From Nitronereus sp964503895 (GTDB taxonomy: Bacteria; Nitrospirota; Nitrospiria; Nitrospirales; UBA8639), in NCBI GenBank assembly GCA_964503895.1, contig CAZDCF010000008.1:1-64000 (forward strand): a stretch of DNA of 64,000 nt, read 5' to 3'. This document shows positions 1 through 7,497 of the stretch, piece by piece (within the stretch, counting starts at the first letter, position 1; the number at the start of each line of letters is the position of its first letter). Below the pieces are notes generated by a model, which was given only the letters and a program-made list of their open reading frames with translations, was not told where the DNA came from and did not search any database. A program made the translations under genes and the position numbers.

Positions 1-332
1 GTTGCAGCAGGATGTTACCAGCTACACCGCCTAAAACTAGTTCTAGCCTCTCGCCTCTGTGCCGAAAATAAAGTCGGAAGTTGAATATTAGAAGGTTTTG
101 CCAAACCCAAATGAAATACTCGGGGTAATGTCAAGCGTTCCGATGAAAAGAAATGAAGACAGTTTTCTTGATTTGAGCATTGCTGACGTACTATCTATCA
201 ATAATGGGTCTTGAAAGACAGCGAGACCCACTCAAATACTTTAGAAAACAGGCTCATTTTTCATGGCGGATCAGTTTTTTTGACAAAACAAACTTATAGG
301 AAGTCATAAAGTTTTTGAACTATGCGTGGGTT
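1..332. other. left flank, no confident gene
   Basis: I find no gene that can be supported here. A reverse frame is open from about 140 to the window edge (about 43 codons, ending GGVAGNILLQ), but it has no ATG start and no family I recognise. Bases 20-31 match the first 12 bases of the tRNA at 7313-7388, which is probably coincidence or a tRNA scrap. If the island interpretation is right, this is ancestral chromosome outside the island. Confidence 0.4.
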
Positions 333-379
333 TGGTGGCGGTGGAGGGTTTTGATCCCCCGGCCCGCGGCTTATGAGTC
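333..379 (-). repeat. distal att-like copy of tRNA 3' half (47 bp)
   Basis: Identical to 7313-7359 over all 47 bases. It contains the CCA end, the acceptor 3' strand, the T arm, the variable region and the anticodon loop of tRNA(CAT), and stops in the anticodon stem. Beyond 379 the sequence diverges completely, so this copy cannot fold into a tRNA. Confidence 0.8.
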
Positions 380-791
380 GGTAACCGGGGGACTTCCCAT
401 GTCGTTGTGAAAATGCATTTTCTCTGATGATTACTGCCTACATGCTGCGTATTGCGTTTGTTCCTCTTTGTATATAATCACCTCAGTCTAGCCCGATTTG
501 TCCATCTTTCTAACACTTATTTAACACCACTGAAAACGGTTGAATTTCTTCACCTCTAGGGGGGTGGGGGAAAAATGTGCGCAGCGCCCCTAACGTATAT
601 ACCCGTGCACACAATTTTTTTCTGGGAACATAGGCTCTTTAAATTGGACACGTTTCGCAAACTACTCGATCATGTGCAGACGTACCATCCAAGGGGAACC
701 GCTTCCCCCCGCCTGCAAAAAATCTTGTCTGACACCCTTATGGAACCATAAGGAGCAAGTGGGGTCCTCACATATTTTTACCTGCTCAAAG
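380..791. other. gene-poor stretch inside island
   Basis: About 410 bases with no supportable gene. Short frames on both strands around 660-940 overlap the 3' end of the Sel1-repeat gene and show no Shine-Dalgarno sequence or family resemblance. A G-rich run around 555-570 followed by a C-rich run near 590 could pair weakly. Confidence 0.4.
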
Positions 792-1571
792 TCAGCAGCA
801 CCCTTTGTAGTTCCTCTCGATACATTCTTTTGCGAGTTGCTCTGCCTCGGTGATTTGAGCGGGAGACATTTTCTTTTCAACTTCACTTCTCATCTTCCTC
901 GCTTGAGCTCTGATCTCCCTCGCATAGCCCTTCCCTGATGATGCTGCAATGTTGAACCACATATGCGCACGTGCGTAGTCTTGGGGAACTCCTGCTCCTT
1001 TGGCGTACATCACACCCAGATTGCTCTGGGCAAAGGCATGGCCCTGTTCAGCGGCACGGTGATACCACATGACTGCTTTCAGATTGTCCTGAGGTACCTC
1101 CTCTCCCCTGTGGTACATGACACCCAGATTGCTCTGGGCATCGGCATGGCCCTGTTCTGCTGCATGGTGATACCACCTGACCGCTTCCAGAAAGTCCTGA
1201 GGCACTCCTTCTCCTCTGTGGTACATCACACCCAGATTGCTCTGGGCATCAACATGACCCTGCCCGGCAGCACGTTTCCACCAGGACACCGCTGCTTCAG
1301 CATCTTGGGGCACCCCTTCTCCCTTTTTATACATGATACCCAGTGCGTGCTGGGCACGGGCATGCCCTTGCGCGGCAGCACGGTGAAACCACTGCGCGGC
1401 TTCCTGATAGTCTTGGGGCACCTCCACTCCATTCGCGTACATCACACCGAGATCGTGCTGGGCAGGGGCATATCCTTTTTCAGCAAGTTGTCTGAACTCA
1501 AGAAGAGCGGATGCGTAGTCCCCCTCCTCATACGCTCTGACTCCCTTTGCAAATTCAGCATTCTCATTCAT
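792..1571 (-). CDS. Sel1-like repeat protein
   Basis: 259 residues dominated by about five Sel1-like (SLR) repeats of 36 residues, each with the pattern AQxxLGVMYxxGxGVPQD followed by a helix of the type AAxWxxxAAxQGHA. SLR proteins form alpha/alpha solenoids that act as protein-interaction scaffolds. The repeats at about residues 100-205 are nearly identical to each other, also at DNA level (108-base period), pointing to recent internal duplication. No signal peptide follows the ATG at 1571. The in-frame codons just upstream encode a hydrophobic run (LLTLFVHLIS) but offer only a CTG start, so an exported form cannot be excluded. The C-terminus is a charged helix ending in Cys-Cys. It is the leftmost island gene; the partner is unknown. 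Confidence 0.85.
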   Translation of the reverse strand: MNENAEFAKGVRAYEEGDYASALLEFRQLAEKGYAPAQHDLGVMYANGVEVPQDYQEAAQWFHRAAAQGHARAQHALGIMYKKGEGVPQDAEAAVSWWKRAAGQGHVDAQSNLGVMYHRGEGVPQDFLEAVRWYHHAAEQGHADAQSNLGVMYHRGEEVPQDNLKAVMWYHRAAEQGHAFAQSNLGVMYAKGAGVPQDYARAHMWFNIAASSGKGYAREIRAQARKMRSEVEKKMSPAQITEAEQLAKECIERNYKGCC

Positions 1572-1732
1572 ATTTGGTATCGAAATCAGATGGACGAACA
1601 GAGTCAGCAGTCGTTGTCACAAATATTAGACGGGAAATGCATCAGCGTTCCTCGCTGCGAAAAGAGTGAGCTTCTGTGAAAGGGGCACAATTTCATTTTT
1701 CTCACTCGAGGGAAAACGTCGCGTAGACCCAT

Positions 1733-2026
1733 TTATGGTATCTTGTTTAACACTCCCTGGATCTCTTCTTCAGTAAAGGCTCGTAGCGTTTCTGTGCGAA
1801 CATTCCCTTTCGCACATCCCCCCATCATCACGGCAGCTGCCGTGGCATCATCGGGGGCCTCGAATATAATGACCCCGTCATGCCGGCCCATCGTCCAGTA
1901 AATATCTTTGACCGACCCTCCACCATCTTGGATCGAACTTCTAAAGTCCGCAGCGCGTTTGGCCGTGTTTTTCACATCATGAACACCTGGCTCTGTCCAT
2001 GAAAACAGTGAGATAAAGGTTGGCAT
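1733..2026 (-). CDS. GYD domain protein
   Basis: 97 residues, a single compact alpha/beta domain of the GYD family (named after a short conserved motif; related in fold to small ferredoxin-like dimers). The strand MPTFISLFSWTEPG, the helix with KRAADFR, and the GRHDGVIIFEAPDD stretch fit the family closely. The biochemical role of GYD proteins is not established; they are common in environmental bacteria as stand-alone genes. The start has a purine-rich stretch (GGAGG) about 7 bases upstream. It lies in the island but faces away from the forward gene at 2289, so it is probably its own transcription unit. Confidence 0.75.
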   Translation of the reverse strand: MPTFISLFSWTEPGVHDVKNTAKRAADFRSSIQDGGGSVKDIYWTMGRHDGVIIFEAPDDATAAAVMMGGCAKGNVRTETLRAFTEEEIQGVLNKIP

Positions 2027-2288
2027 GATCCACCTCCATATTTGATAAATGAGGATTGACAGACAATGGTTCCCCGTAATTCAGGCACTATAGTAGGCTC
2101 ATGCATTCCAAGGAGCAATGGGGGAGTGCTGCTTAGGAGCATAGGAACCTATCCGGAACTCGCCTATTTCTCGACCCATGAACACAACACCTGCTCGTAT
2201 TCTTGCTCCCCACTGGTCCCTTTGATAAGGTCATGGTATTATGAACCATGCGATGGTTAGTATCATTTGACTAAAAGGAGATTCAGAT

Positions 2289-2717
2289 ATGGGAGAAGTT
2301 GATTCAGCACCAGCAGCCCCGGCCCCGCCAATGCCGGATTTGAACGCACTTGAGGTGGATCCAGCCAAAGGGGAACGATTTCATAAAGCCGCCTTTGTGC
2401 ATTCGAAGGAAGGGACGACGCACCGATTGGTTGCCAAGATCCTACCCGATGGACGACTCGACCTTGTCCGCTTTGCCTGCAATCTTGGAGCTGATGGCAC
2501 CATGAACGGGAAACTGGGCACTCGACGAATTGAGTCCCAACCTGTGGAGCGGTTTGAGGAGGAACTTGCGTCCATCCAAAAAGATATCAGCGGTAAGGGT
2601 GAAGAAGTCCAAGGAGTTTGGTCACATGATTTAACGAACATTCAGGATGTGGCCGAACAAGCCAGCAGCTTGGAAGCTTGGGTGCTTCAAGCCGCCAAAG
2701 AAATAAAACCCTCCTAA
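2289..2717 (+). CDS. hypothetical protein, 142 aa
   Basis: I do not recognise a family. The protein begins with an Ala/Pro-rich segment of about 25 residues (SAPAAPAPPMPD), then has a soluble mixed region with a likely beta-hairpin (HRLVAKILPDGRLDLVRFACNL) and an acidic helical C-terminus. A good Shine-Dalgarno (AAAAGGAGA) precedes the ATG. There is no signal peptide, membrane segment or cysteine cluster (one Cys). The gene runs toward the ATP-grasp gene and ends six bases before that gene's stop, so the two converge. The Pro/Ala leader resembles flexible leaders of carrier-type or secreted proteins, but that is only an impression. Confidence 0.6.
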   Translation: MGEVDSAPAAPAPPMPDLNALEVDPAKGERFHKAAFVHSKEGTTHRLVAKILPDGRLDLVRFACNLGADGTMNGKLGTRRIESQPVERFEEELASIQKDISGKGEEVQGVWSHDLTNIQDVAEQASSLEAWVLQAAKEIKPS

Positions 2718-2723
2718 AGCGTA

Positions 2724-3995
2724 TTAGACGCGAAATATTTCTGAGCCAGCAGCACTTGAGGTTGAAGGTCTGATCACTACGGTTAAACGCCGATGGGCTT
2801 CTCGGAGGTTGGCCTCTACCGCCTCGGGGTGTGCACCTCTGGCCAAAATAAATCCCAAGTATCGTTTCCCCTCCGGCAACGGAATCAGTTGGTCACCCGG
2901 CTGTGCGGTCATGACCAGCTCTTCAACTCCAGGAACACGTTCCGCCTCATCCTGCCCCTCTATGCTCTCCAATATTCCTTCTTGTGGTATCGGGATCATC
3001 ATGACGCCCCCTGCACTTTTAGTGAGATCCAAGGACGGAAGTTCCTGACCAAGGGCGTGGAGCAGAATCAGTTCCTCTAACGACTTGCCTGTCCCAAACT
3101 CCAACATTCGAGAACATTTTCCACCGATGCTTCGTGCGGCCACTTCAATGACCCAAATGTTTTGATCGTTAATCCGTAGCTCTCCATGTACCGGTCCTTC
3201 TCGGAGCCCAATAGCCTGGGCCGCCTGAGCGAGCGAATCAACAATTCGTGTTTGTGTGTGAGACGGGAGACGTGACGGCGCCACATAAATCGTTTCTTCG
3301 AAATAGGGACCGTCGAGTGGATCAGGTTTATCAAACAGGGCCAGAGGATGAAGTATCCCATTGGTGAGTAACCCCTCCAACGCCACCTCGATTCCGGGAA
3401 TAAAGTCCTCGATGAGAATTTGACGATCAGCAACATCTTGTTCTGGTCTCGCAAAGGTCTTTAACAAATTACCGATTCGGCGAAAGGCTTTCTGAAAGCT
3501 CTCCCGATCATCAGCACGAATTACACCACAACTACCTGAAAGGGTAAGGGGTTTCAGCACACAGGGAAAGCTTACCTTGTGGACAATATCCTCAGGCTTC
3601 TCATCGATTCCCACCACAACCACATTGGGACAGGGTAGCCCCTGTTGCTGCAACAGTTTCCTCATTGTCTGTTTGTTGCTTGCTGCGCGTACGGATTCAA
3701 TGGAGTTTGCAGGAAGTCCTAAGGCGACGGAGATGGTCGATGCCAAGATGGCAGTCTGATCGTTCACCCCAAGTACCACATCAATAGGAGTGGTTTTGGC
3801 AAACTCCACAACGGCGTGAACCGCGGTGCCGGGATTATGCAGGTCGAGCGTCAGAAAACTTTCGGGCGATTGTTCAAGAAAGTCTGGTGAGGCATCCCCA
3901 GCAACCGTCAGGGATACGCCAACCTTGTTGGCTGCCTCCAGAAAAGCTTCACCCCTGTAACTCATGGATGGAAGGAGAAGAAGCAGATGTGCCAT
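2724..3995 (-). CDS. ATP-grasp ligase-like protein
   Basis: 423 residues with ATP-grasp architecture: an N-terminal Rossmann-like pre-ATP-grasp domain (about 1-110, ending VLGVNDQTAILAS), a central lid with PCVLKPLTLSGSCGV (about 145-160, the ATP-binding Lys and Gly-rich loop), and a catalytic part with GPVHGELRI and IEVAARSIGGKC (about 270-300; the Glu residues are expected Mg ligands). Family members such as L-amino-acid ligases and CarB-like enzymes join a carboxylate to an amine through an acyl-phosphate. Substrate cannot be read from sequence. It is the last gene of a reverse-strand set with the radical SAM gene (93 bases upstream) and the DUF169 gene, so it probably acts on the same product. 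About 120 residues follow the core and look alpha/beta. Confidence 0.8.
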   Translation of the reverse strand: MAHLLLLLPSMSYRGEAFLEAANKVGVSLTVAGDASPDFLEQSPESFLTLDLHNPGTAVHAVVEFAKTTPIDVVLGVNDQTAILASTISVALGLPANSIESVRAASNKQTMRKLLQQQGLPCPNVVVVGIDEKPEDIVHKVSFPCVLKPLTLSGSCGVIRADDRESFQKAFRRIGNLLKTFARPEQDVADRQILIEDFIPGIEVALEGLLTNGILHPLALFDKPDPLDGPYFEETIYVAPSRLPSHTQTRIVDSLAQAAQAIGLREGPVHGELRINDQNIWVIEVAARSIGGKCSRMLEFGTGKSLEELILLHALGQELPSLDLTKSAGGVMMIPIPQEGILESIEGQDEAERVPGVEELVMTAQPGDQLIPLPEGKRYLGFILARGAHPEAVEANLREAHRRLTVVIRPSTSSAAGSEIFRV

Positions 3996-4088
3996 GGAGA
4001 AATCCGTGATGGGTTAGGCGTGAATTGTCATAAAAAAGGCGATGGTTGAAGGGCGACGGGCCGCACGTTCTTCGTGACTCATATCGCA

Positions 4089-5678
4089 TTACGTCTTGGA
4101 AGCGCTCTGGACGGACTGGAATTGATCGGTCGTCGGTTCCGCACAGCAGAACCAAGGTTCGGTCATCCGGGGCGGTCGTACGCGATCAGGATTCATGGAA
4201 ACGGCTTTGTTGAGTGAAGAGAAGCTAAGCCCCGCCGTGTCATATACCACTTCCCACAACCGATAAAAGGTGTGTTCAGGATCTTCCTCGGTTTTGGTTC
4301 CATCCTCCACAATCCTTGTCACTGCTTGTTGTAACGGGTCCATACGTGGATCGGGATGCGTCCAGGTATGTTGAAATTTCTGTTGGTCCAGCGCGCCCAG
4401 AAACTGAGCCATCGGGGTGGGGTGCTTGGCCGGAGGTGTCAACAACGCTGAGCCAGGAGGGACCAACAGTCGAACGCTATATTGAACGGGATCGATACAG
4501 TCAATCAGCCCATGGTGTTCAACCAAATCAAACATTTCGGCATAGTCTTCCAGAGTGGTCCACGGGGTGAAGGCGACAAGCGAGGGACGAAGAGTAATCC
4601 CAACAGATTGAAGAATGTCGTGCGCCATAAAGATGTCTTGTCGCGTATGCCCTTTATCCAAGTGAACGAGCACGGTTTCACTAAACGACTCGACTGCGGA
4701 AATCACGAACAGACATCCCAGTTCACTGAATTCCTTGAATAGTGCTTGATGCTTCAGGATATGCTCAATTTTGGTGGTGAAATCAAAGGTGATGTGCGGG
4801 AACTCTTCATGCATGGCCCGAACAATATTCAAGGAGTGGCCAGGCCCGTTTAAGAAGTCTGGGTCGCCTAGGGTGATGTGGACGGCACCGGCTTTCACTT
4901 GTTGTCGAATATCCGCCAAGACCACGTGTTCGGGCATCAAGAAAAATCGGCCTTGATAGACCGGAACTATGGGGCAATGCAAACAGGTATGCAGGCACCC
5001 CCGGCTCGCTTCAACGTATCCCACGACGTGCTCCTGTCCCTGGTATTCCAATCGCGCATATTCGCAAAGGCTCGGAAGCGGGGTGCGTGCGGGGATGGGG
5101 AATGAACCTGAATCGGACGCGTCCGGCGTTGAAACGTTGGATTGCCATCTGATTCGTTTCAAGAAGGGGGGGACAATGGCGTCTGCACCGCTGACACCTT
5201 CTACTGGTATTACCGAAACCGGTTTGGTGCCATGCTGATTGGTTTGAGGGGATTGGGGTGCAGCAAGTTCTTCGATGAGATTCACCAACGGTGTCTCATA
5301 CTCGCCACCAATCACAGAGTCCGCGAGGCGCTCCAATAAAAACTCGGCGTTCAACGAAGCATAGAGCCCATAAAAACAAATATGGGCTTGGGGATTGGTA
5401 CGACGAATGCGTTCGGCTACCTGACATCCCAAGGAGAGCGCCGTATGCATGGGCACGGAAATACCCACCACGCGTGCCTGCTCAACGCGCTGTGCATCAA
5501 AATCTTCCACCGCCAAGTCTAAGGTGAACGGAGCATAGCCTTTCTGCTCAAGGAACCCGACAGGCTGCGCCAGGCCAATCGGCTGATGCCCCAACTCATA
5601 ACAAGAAACGAGAAGTATGGCCCCGGGTTGTTGAAGAGGAGAACGTAAACCGTTCATTTGCGGTAAAGGGAGGCTCAT
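4089..5678 (-). CDS. B12-binding-type radical SAM protein with CCAEP tail
   Basis: 529 residues from the chosen ATG at 5678, picked because it leaves the upstream DUF169 gene intact; the open frame runs to 5834 and a later Met lies 7 residues in. Residues about 18-140 read as a cobalamin-binding Rossmann domain (AILLVSCYELGHQP, then VVGISVPMHTALSLG), without the classic DxHxxG motif. The radical SAM cluster motif CX3CX2C is at Cys228/232/235 (ASRGCLHTCLHC), followed by GDPDFLNGPGHS and further TIM-barrel strands. Near the C-terminus is PWFCCAEP (Cys511-Cys512). This matches what I recall as the CUAEP/CCAEP-tail radical SAM family, in which some relatives carry selenocysteine at the first position. 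The product is unknown; neighbours DUF169 and ATP-grasp suggest a small pathway. Confidence 0.85.
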   Translation of the reverse strand: MSLPLPQMNGLRSPLQQPGAILLVSCYELGHQPIGLAQPVGFLEQKGYAPFTLDLAVEDFDAQRVEQARVVGISVPMHTALSLGCQVAERIRRTNPQAHICFYGLYASLNAEFLLERLADSVIGGEYETPLVNLIEELAAPQSPQTNQHGTKPVSVIPVEGVSGADAIVPPFLKRIRWQSNVSTPDASDSGSFPIPARTPLPSLCEYARLEYQGQEHVVGYVEASRGCLHTCLHCPIVPVYQGRFFLMPEHVVLADIRQQVKAGAVHITLGDPDFLNGPGHSLNIVRAMHEEFPHITFDFTTKIEHILKHQALFKEFSELGCLFVISAVESFSETVLVHLDKGHTRQDIFMAHDILQSVGITLRPSLVAFTPWTTLEDYAEMFDLVEHHGLIDCIDPVQYSVRLLVPPGSALLTPPAKHPTPMAQFLGALDQQKFQHTWTHPDPRMDPLQQAVTRIVEDGTKTEEDPEHTFYRLWEVVYDTAGLSFSSLNKAVSMNPDRVRPPRMTEPWFCCAEPTTDQFQSVQSASKT

Positions 5679-5704
5679 TACATCTCGCGTGTATTTGATA
5701 AGCC

Positions 5705-6442
5705 TTAGGATGCTTGGCTTTGGGTAAATCGGCGACCATCGGCATTGGCATAACTCGCCACATGCGCATTCGCCCGTTGACGAGTTTCCAGTTTCTCGAC
5801 CACCTCGGGAAACCGACCTGCTGGAATCGCACAAGTCATTTCATCTGGCGACATGCCCGTGCGAATGCGGCTCAGGGTGCATCCGGTACTCATCGCAATC
5901 TGATTCTGCTCTTTGGCGAGCGGAACAATATGGCATTGAGGCTTTCCGACAATCGGCATATCACCAAAGGAATCATGCAGCACCATCCCCTGATAGGCAC
6001 TAAGTCGAAGCAGGATTACATCGGGATCAATCGGCGTCTGGCTGACAGGACCATAGGTGATAAACTGATGACGAGTTTTGACAACCGGCAGTTGCATGGC
6101 TTCCTCTGGCGTGACCCATGTGCTTTCTAAGAGACTGGCAACATCCTCGTTGCCCATGACCTCATTCAACGTCTTAAGACCATGCGTTACGCTTCCCACG
6201 CTACAATTAAAATGATCATCCGCTTTCGTCGTAAACGTGCGATCTTGAGACTTGATCCAGAACACACAACCAGCCGTCACTTTCCCGGTGCGTCCATCTT
6301 CGCTTGGGGCAGGGACATCTCCCTCATAGAATGGAACACCCGCCGGAGCTTCCTGAGAAAACGTAATCGCAATGGGCGCATGAGATAGCCCTAATGCATG
6401 CTTGAATCGATTCGCTAACTCTTCCCAATTATGTGTTAACAC
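5705..6442 (-). CDS. DUF169 family protein
   Basis: 245 residues matching DUF169: an N-terminal helix (WEELANRFKHALGL), the PIAITFSQEAPAG strand, a Cys-containing core (TAGCVFWIK, then HFNCSVGSVTHG), and STGCTLSRIRTGMSPDEMTCAIP near residues 190-215. The spaced Cys residues and nearby His could bind metal or a cluster, but no function is established for the family. The start is GTG at 6442 with a strong GGAGG about 7 bases before it. It is first in the reverse-strand cassette, 26 bases before the radical SAM start, so the two are almost certainly co-transcribed. Confidence 0.8.
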   Translation of the reverse strand: MLTHNWEELANRFKHALGLSHAPIAITFSQEAPAGVPFYEGDVPAPSEDGRTGKVTAGCVFWIKSQDRTFTTKADDHFNCSVGSVTHGLKTLNEVMGNEDVASLLESTWVTPEEAMQLPVVKTRHQFITYGPVSQTPIDPDVILLRLSAYQGMVLHDSFGDMPIVGKPQCHIVPLAKEQNQIAMSTGCTLSRIRTGMSPDEMTCAIPAGRFPEVVEKLETRQRANAHVASYANADGRRFTQSQAS

Positions 6443-6584
6443 GAGTATTCCTCCAATAATGATAGCTCGGTGTGAGAGACACGATATGGTGATGAATTAA
6501 TGAGGATAGCAGTCCATGGAGAACCGAGCCAAGTTCGGGATAATCCACATTTACCGAAGGAGTGTTGCCTGGGAAGAGGCAGGA

Positions 6585-7034
6585 CTAGGCATTGCGGAAG
6601 AAGTAAACTCTAGGCGGGTGGCAAAGTTCGGCGAAACCATAACAGCGATTCAAAGTAGCGAAATCGGAAGCTTTACCTGTCACATGTTCATATGTCAGCA
6701 GATCTTTTTTACCGTCAAGATCAAGTAAGCACGAGAACGCTTCCGGCAAAGGGCTTTCAGCCTCCCGAAACGAATATGATCCTGATTGTCTACGATGGTC
6801 CAACTTCTTGAGTATGTATTTCTTTTCTGCAAAACGAGAACGCACCCACCTCCCATTCTTCCAATTAAACCCCGTTGACTCCGACACTATACACATGACT
6901 GCCGTATCGATTGGAATTTCCCAGTCCATATAGCTCAGGAAAGGATTCTCATTAAACGTTTCCTGAGAAAAAGCAACAGATGCTATAAGCAAACAAGCAA
7001 ATATGTACAAAGTTTTACGTGCAGTATTTCCCAT
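6585..7034 (-). CDS. secreted hypothetical protein, 149 aa
   Basis: The N-terminus (charged NTARK, then a hydrophobic stretch LYIFACLLIASVAF) is a clear Sec signal peptide with probable cleavage at SVAFS/QE around residue 23. The mature part of about 126 residues has four Cys (CIV, SCLLD, NRCYG, LCHPP), compatible with disulfide bonds in the periplasm. No family is recognised. It is the rightmost protein-coding gene of the island, close to the intact tRNA. It may be a stand-alone cargo gene. Confidence 0.6.
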   Translation of the reverse strand: MGNTARKTLYIFACLLIASVAFSQETFNENPFLSYMDWEIPIDTAVMCIVSESTGFNWKNGRWVRSRFAEKKYILKKLDHRRQSGSYSFREAESPLPEAFSCLLDLDGKKDLLTYEHVTGKASDFATLNRCYGFAELCHPPRVYFFRNA

Positions 7035-7312
7035 ATTATCTCCGTTCCAGTTGTGTTCCTTTACGGAAATAGTCTGCGCCTCTCTTTTTTAAAATTCAAT
7101 CCTCCCGAAAACCCCCAAGAACGGGTCCAGAGAAAGGCTGGAAACTACTCGCCCGACTCACATGTCGTGTATACTAAGAGAGAACCGACAACTGAATACC
7201 TAAGGGGACAGAAGCGAGGGAGCGAATGGAGCCGACTTGCTTCAAGCTGCTTCCAAAATTTAACACCTACCGATTCTCCCCAATCCCTCACTGCTCTAAG
7301 CCATTGAAAAAG
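7035..7312. other. intergenic, no gene supported
   Basis: Nothing convincing is seen. A forward frame at 7053-7307 is open for 84 codons but has low-complexity polar content, no Shine-Dalgarno sequence and no family resemblance. Confidence 0.4.
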
Positions 7313-7359
7313 TGGTGGCGGTGGAGGGTTTTGATCCCCCGGCCCGCGGCTTATGAGTC
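7313..7359 (-). repeat. proximal att-like copy inside the tRNA (47 bp)
   Basis: Forms the 3' half of the intact tRNA and is identical to 333-379. The shared block ends in the anticodon stem, the usual crossover zone for tyrosine recombinases using tRNA genes. Confidence 0.8.
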
Positions 7360-7388
7360 CGCTGCTCTACCACCTGAGCTACACCGCC
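7313..7388 (-). tRNA. tRNA with anticodon CAT (elongator Met or Ile2)
   Basis: Reads 5' GGCGGTGTAGCTC on the reverse strand and folds as a 76-nt cloverleaf: acceptor GGCGGTG/CACCGCC, anticodon loop CTCATAA (anticodon CAT), T stem GGGGG/CCCTC (one G-T pair), discriminator A and encoded CCA. It lacks a C1-A72 mismatch, so it is not the initiator; separating elongator Met from lysidine-modified Ile2 is not possible by eye. The T loop reads ATCAAAA, with A instead of T at position 54, which is unusual for bacteria. Its 3' 47 bases are duplicated at 333-379, marking it as the island attachment site. Confidence 0.9.
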
Positions 7389-7497
7389 AACAAAAATGAT
7401 TTTAGTAACTCATGCCTTTGTTCCTCTTGGCTCCCTTCCTTGTTGTAGTAGAACGGGAGTAGAATGATCGAGGAGGGGACCGAGGGGTTTACACAAA

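Larger units (their letters stand above)
333..7388. mobile_element. putative tRNA-integrated genomic island
   Basis: A 47-bp sequence covering the 3' half of the tRNA gene (anticodon loop through CCA) occurs twice as a perfect direct repeat, at 333-379 and 7313-7359, on the same strand. Only the right copy is joined to a full tRNA. This is the arrangement left by tyrosine-recombinase islands that recombine in tRNA 3' ends. The roughly 6.9 kb between the copies holds seven predicted genes, none a recognisable integrase, so it would be a decayed or passively moved element. Two counted lines inside the radical SAM gene were 53% and 58% G+C; lines in recN and uvrB were 42% and 37%. Confidence 0.65.

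Noticed and set aside
20..31. 12-base match to the tRNA 5' end
   Set aside because: It is in the wrong order relative to the 333-379 copy to form a split tRNA with it, and 12 bases can occur by chance near a tRNA-rich region.
1..139. Open reverse frame ending GGVAGNILLQ
   Set aside because: Only about 43 codons, no usable start codon in view and no recognisable family; could be chance.
963..1679. 238-codon forward open frame antisense to the Sel1 gene
   Set aside because: It mirrors the repeat period of the real reverse gene; the repeated codons keep both frames open, and it has no Shine-Dalgarno or family match.
2066..2260. 64-codon forward open frame in the gap before 2289
   Set aside because: Ser/Cys/Pro-rich random composition, no Shine-Dalgarno and no family.
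7053..7307. 84-codon forward open frame near the tRNA
   Set aside because: Low-information polar sequence without ribosome-binding site.
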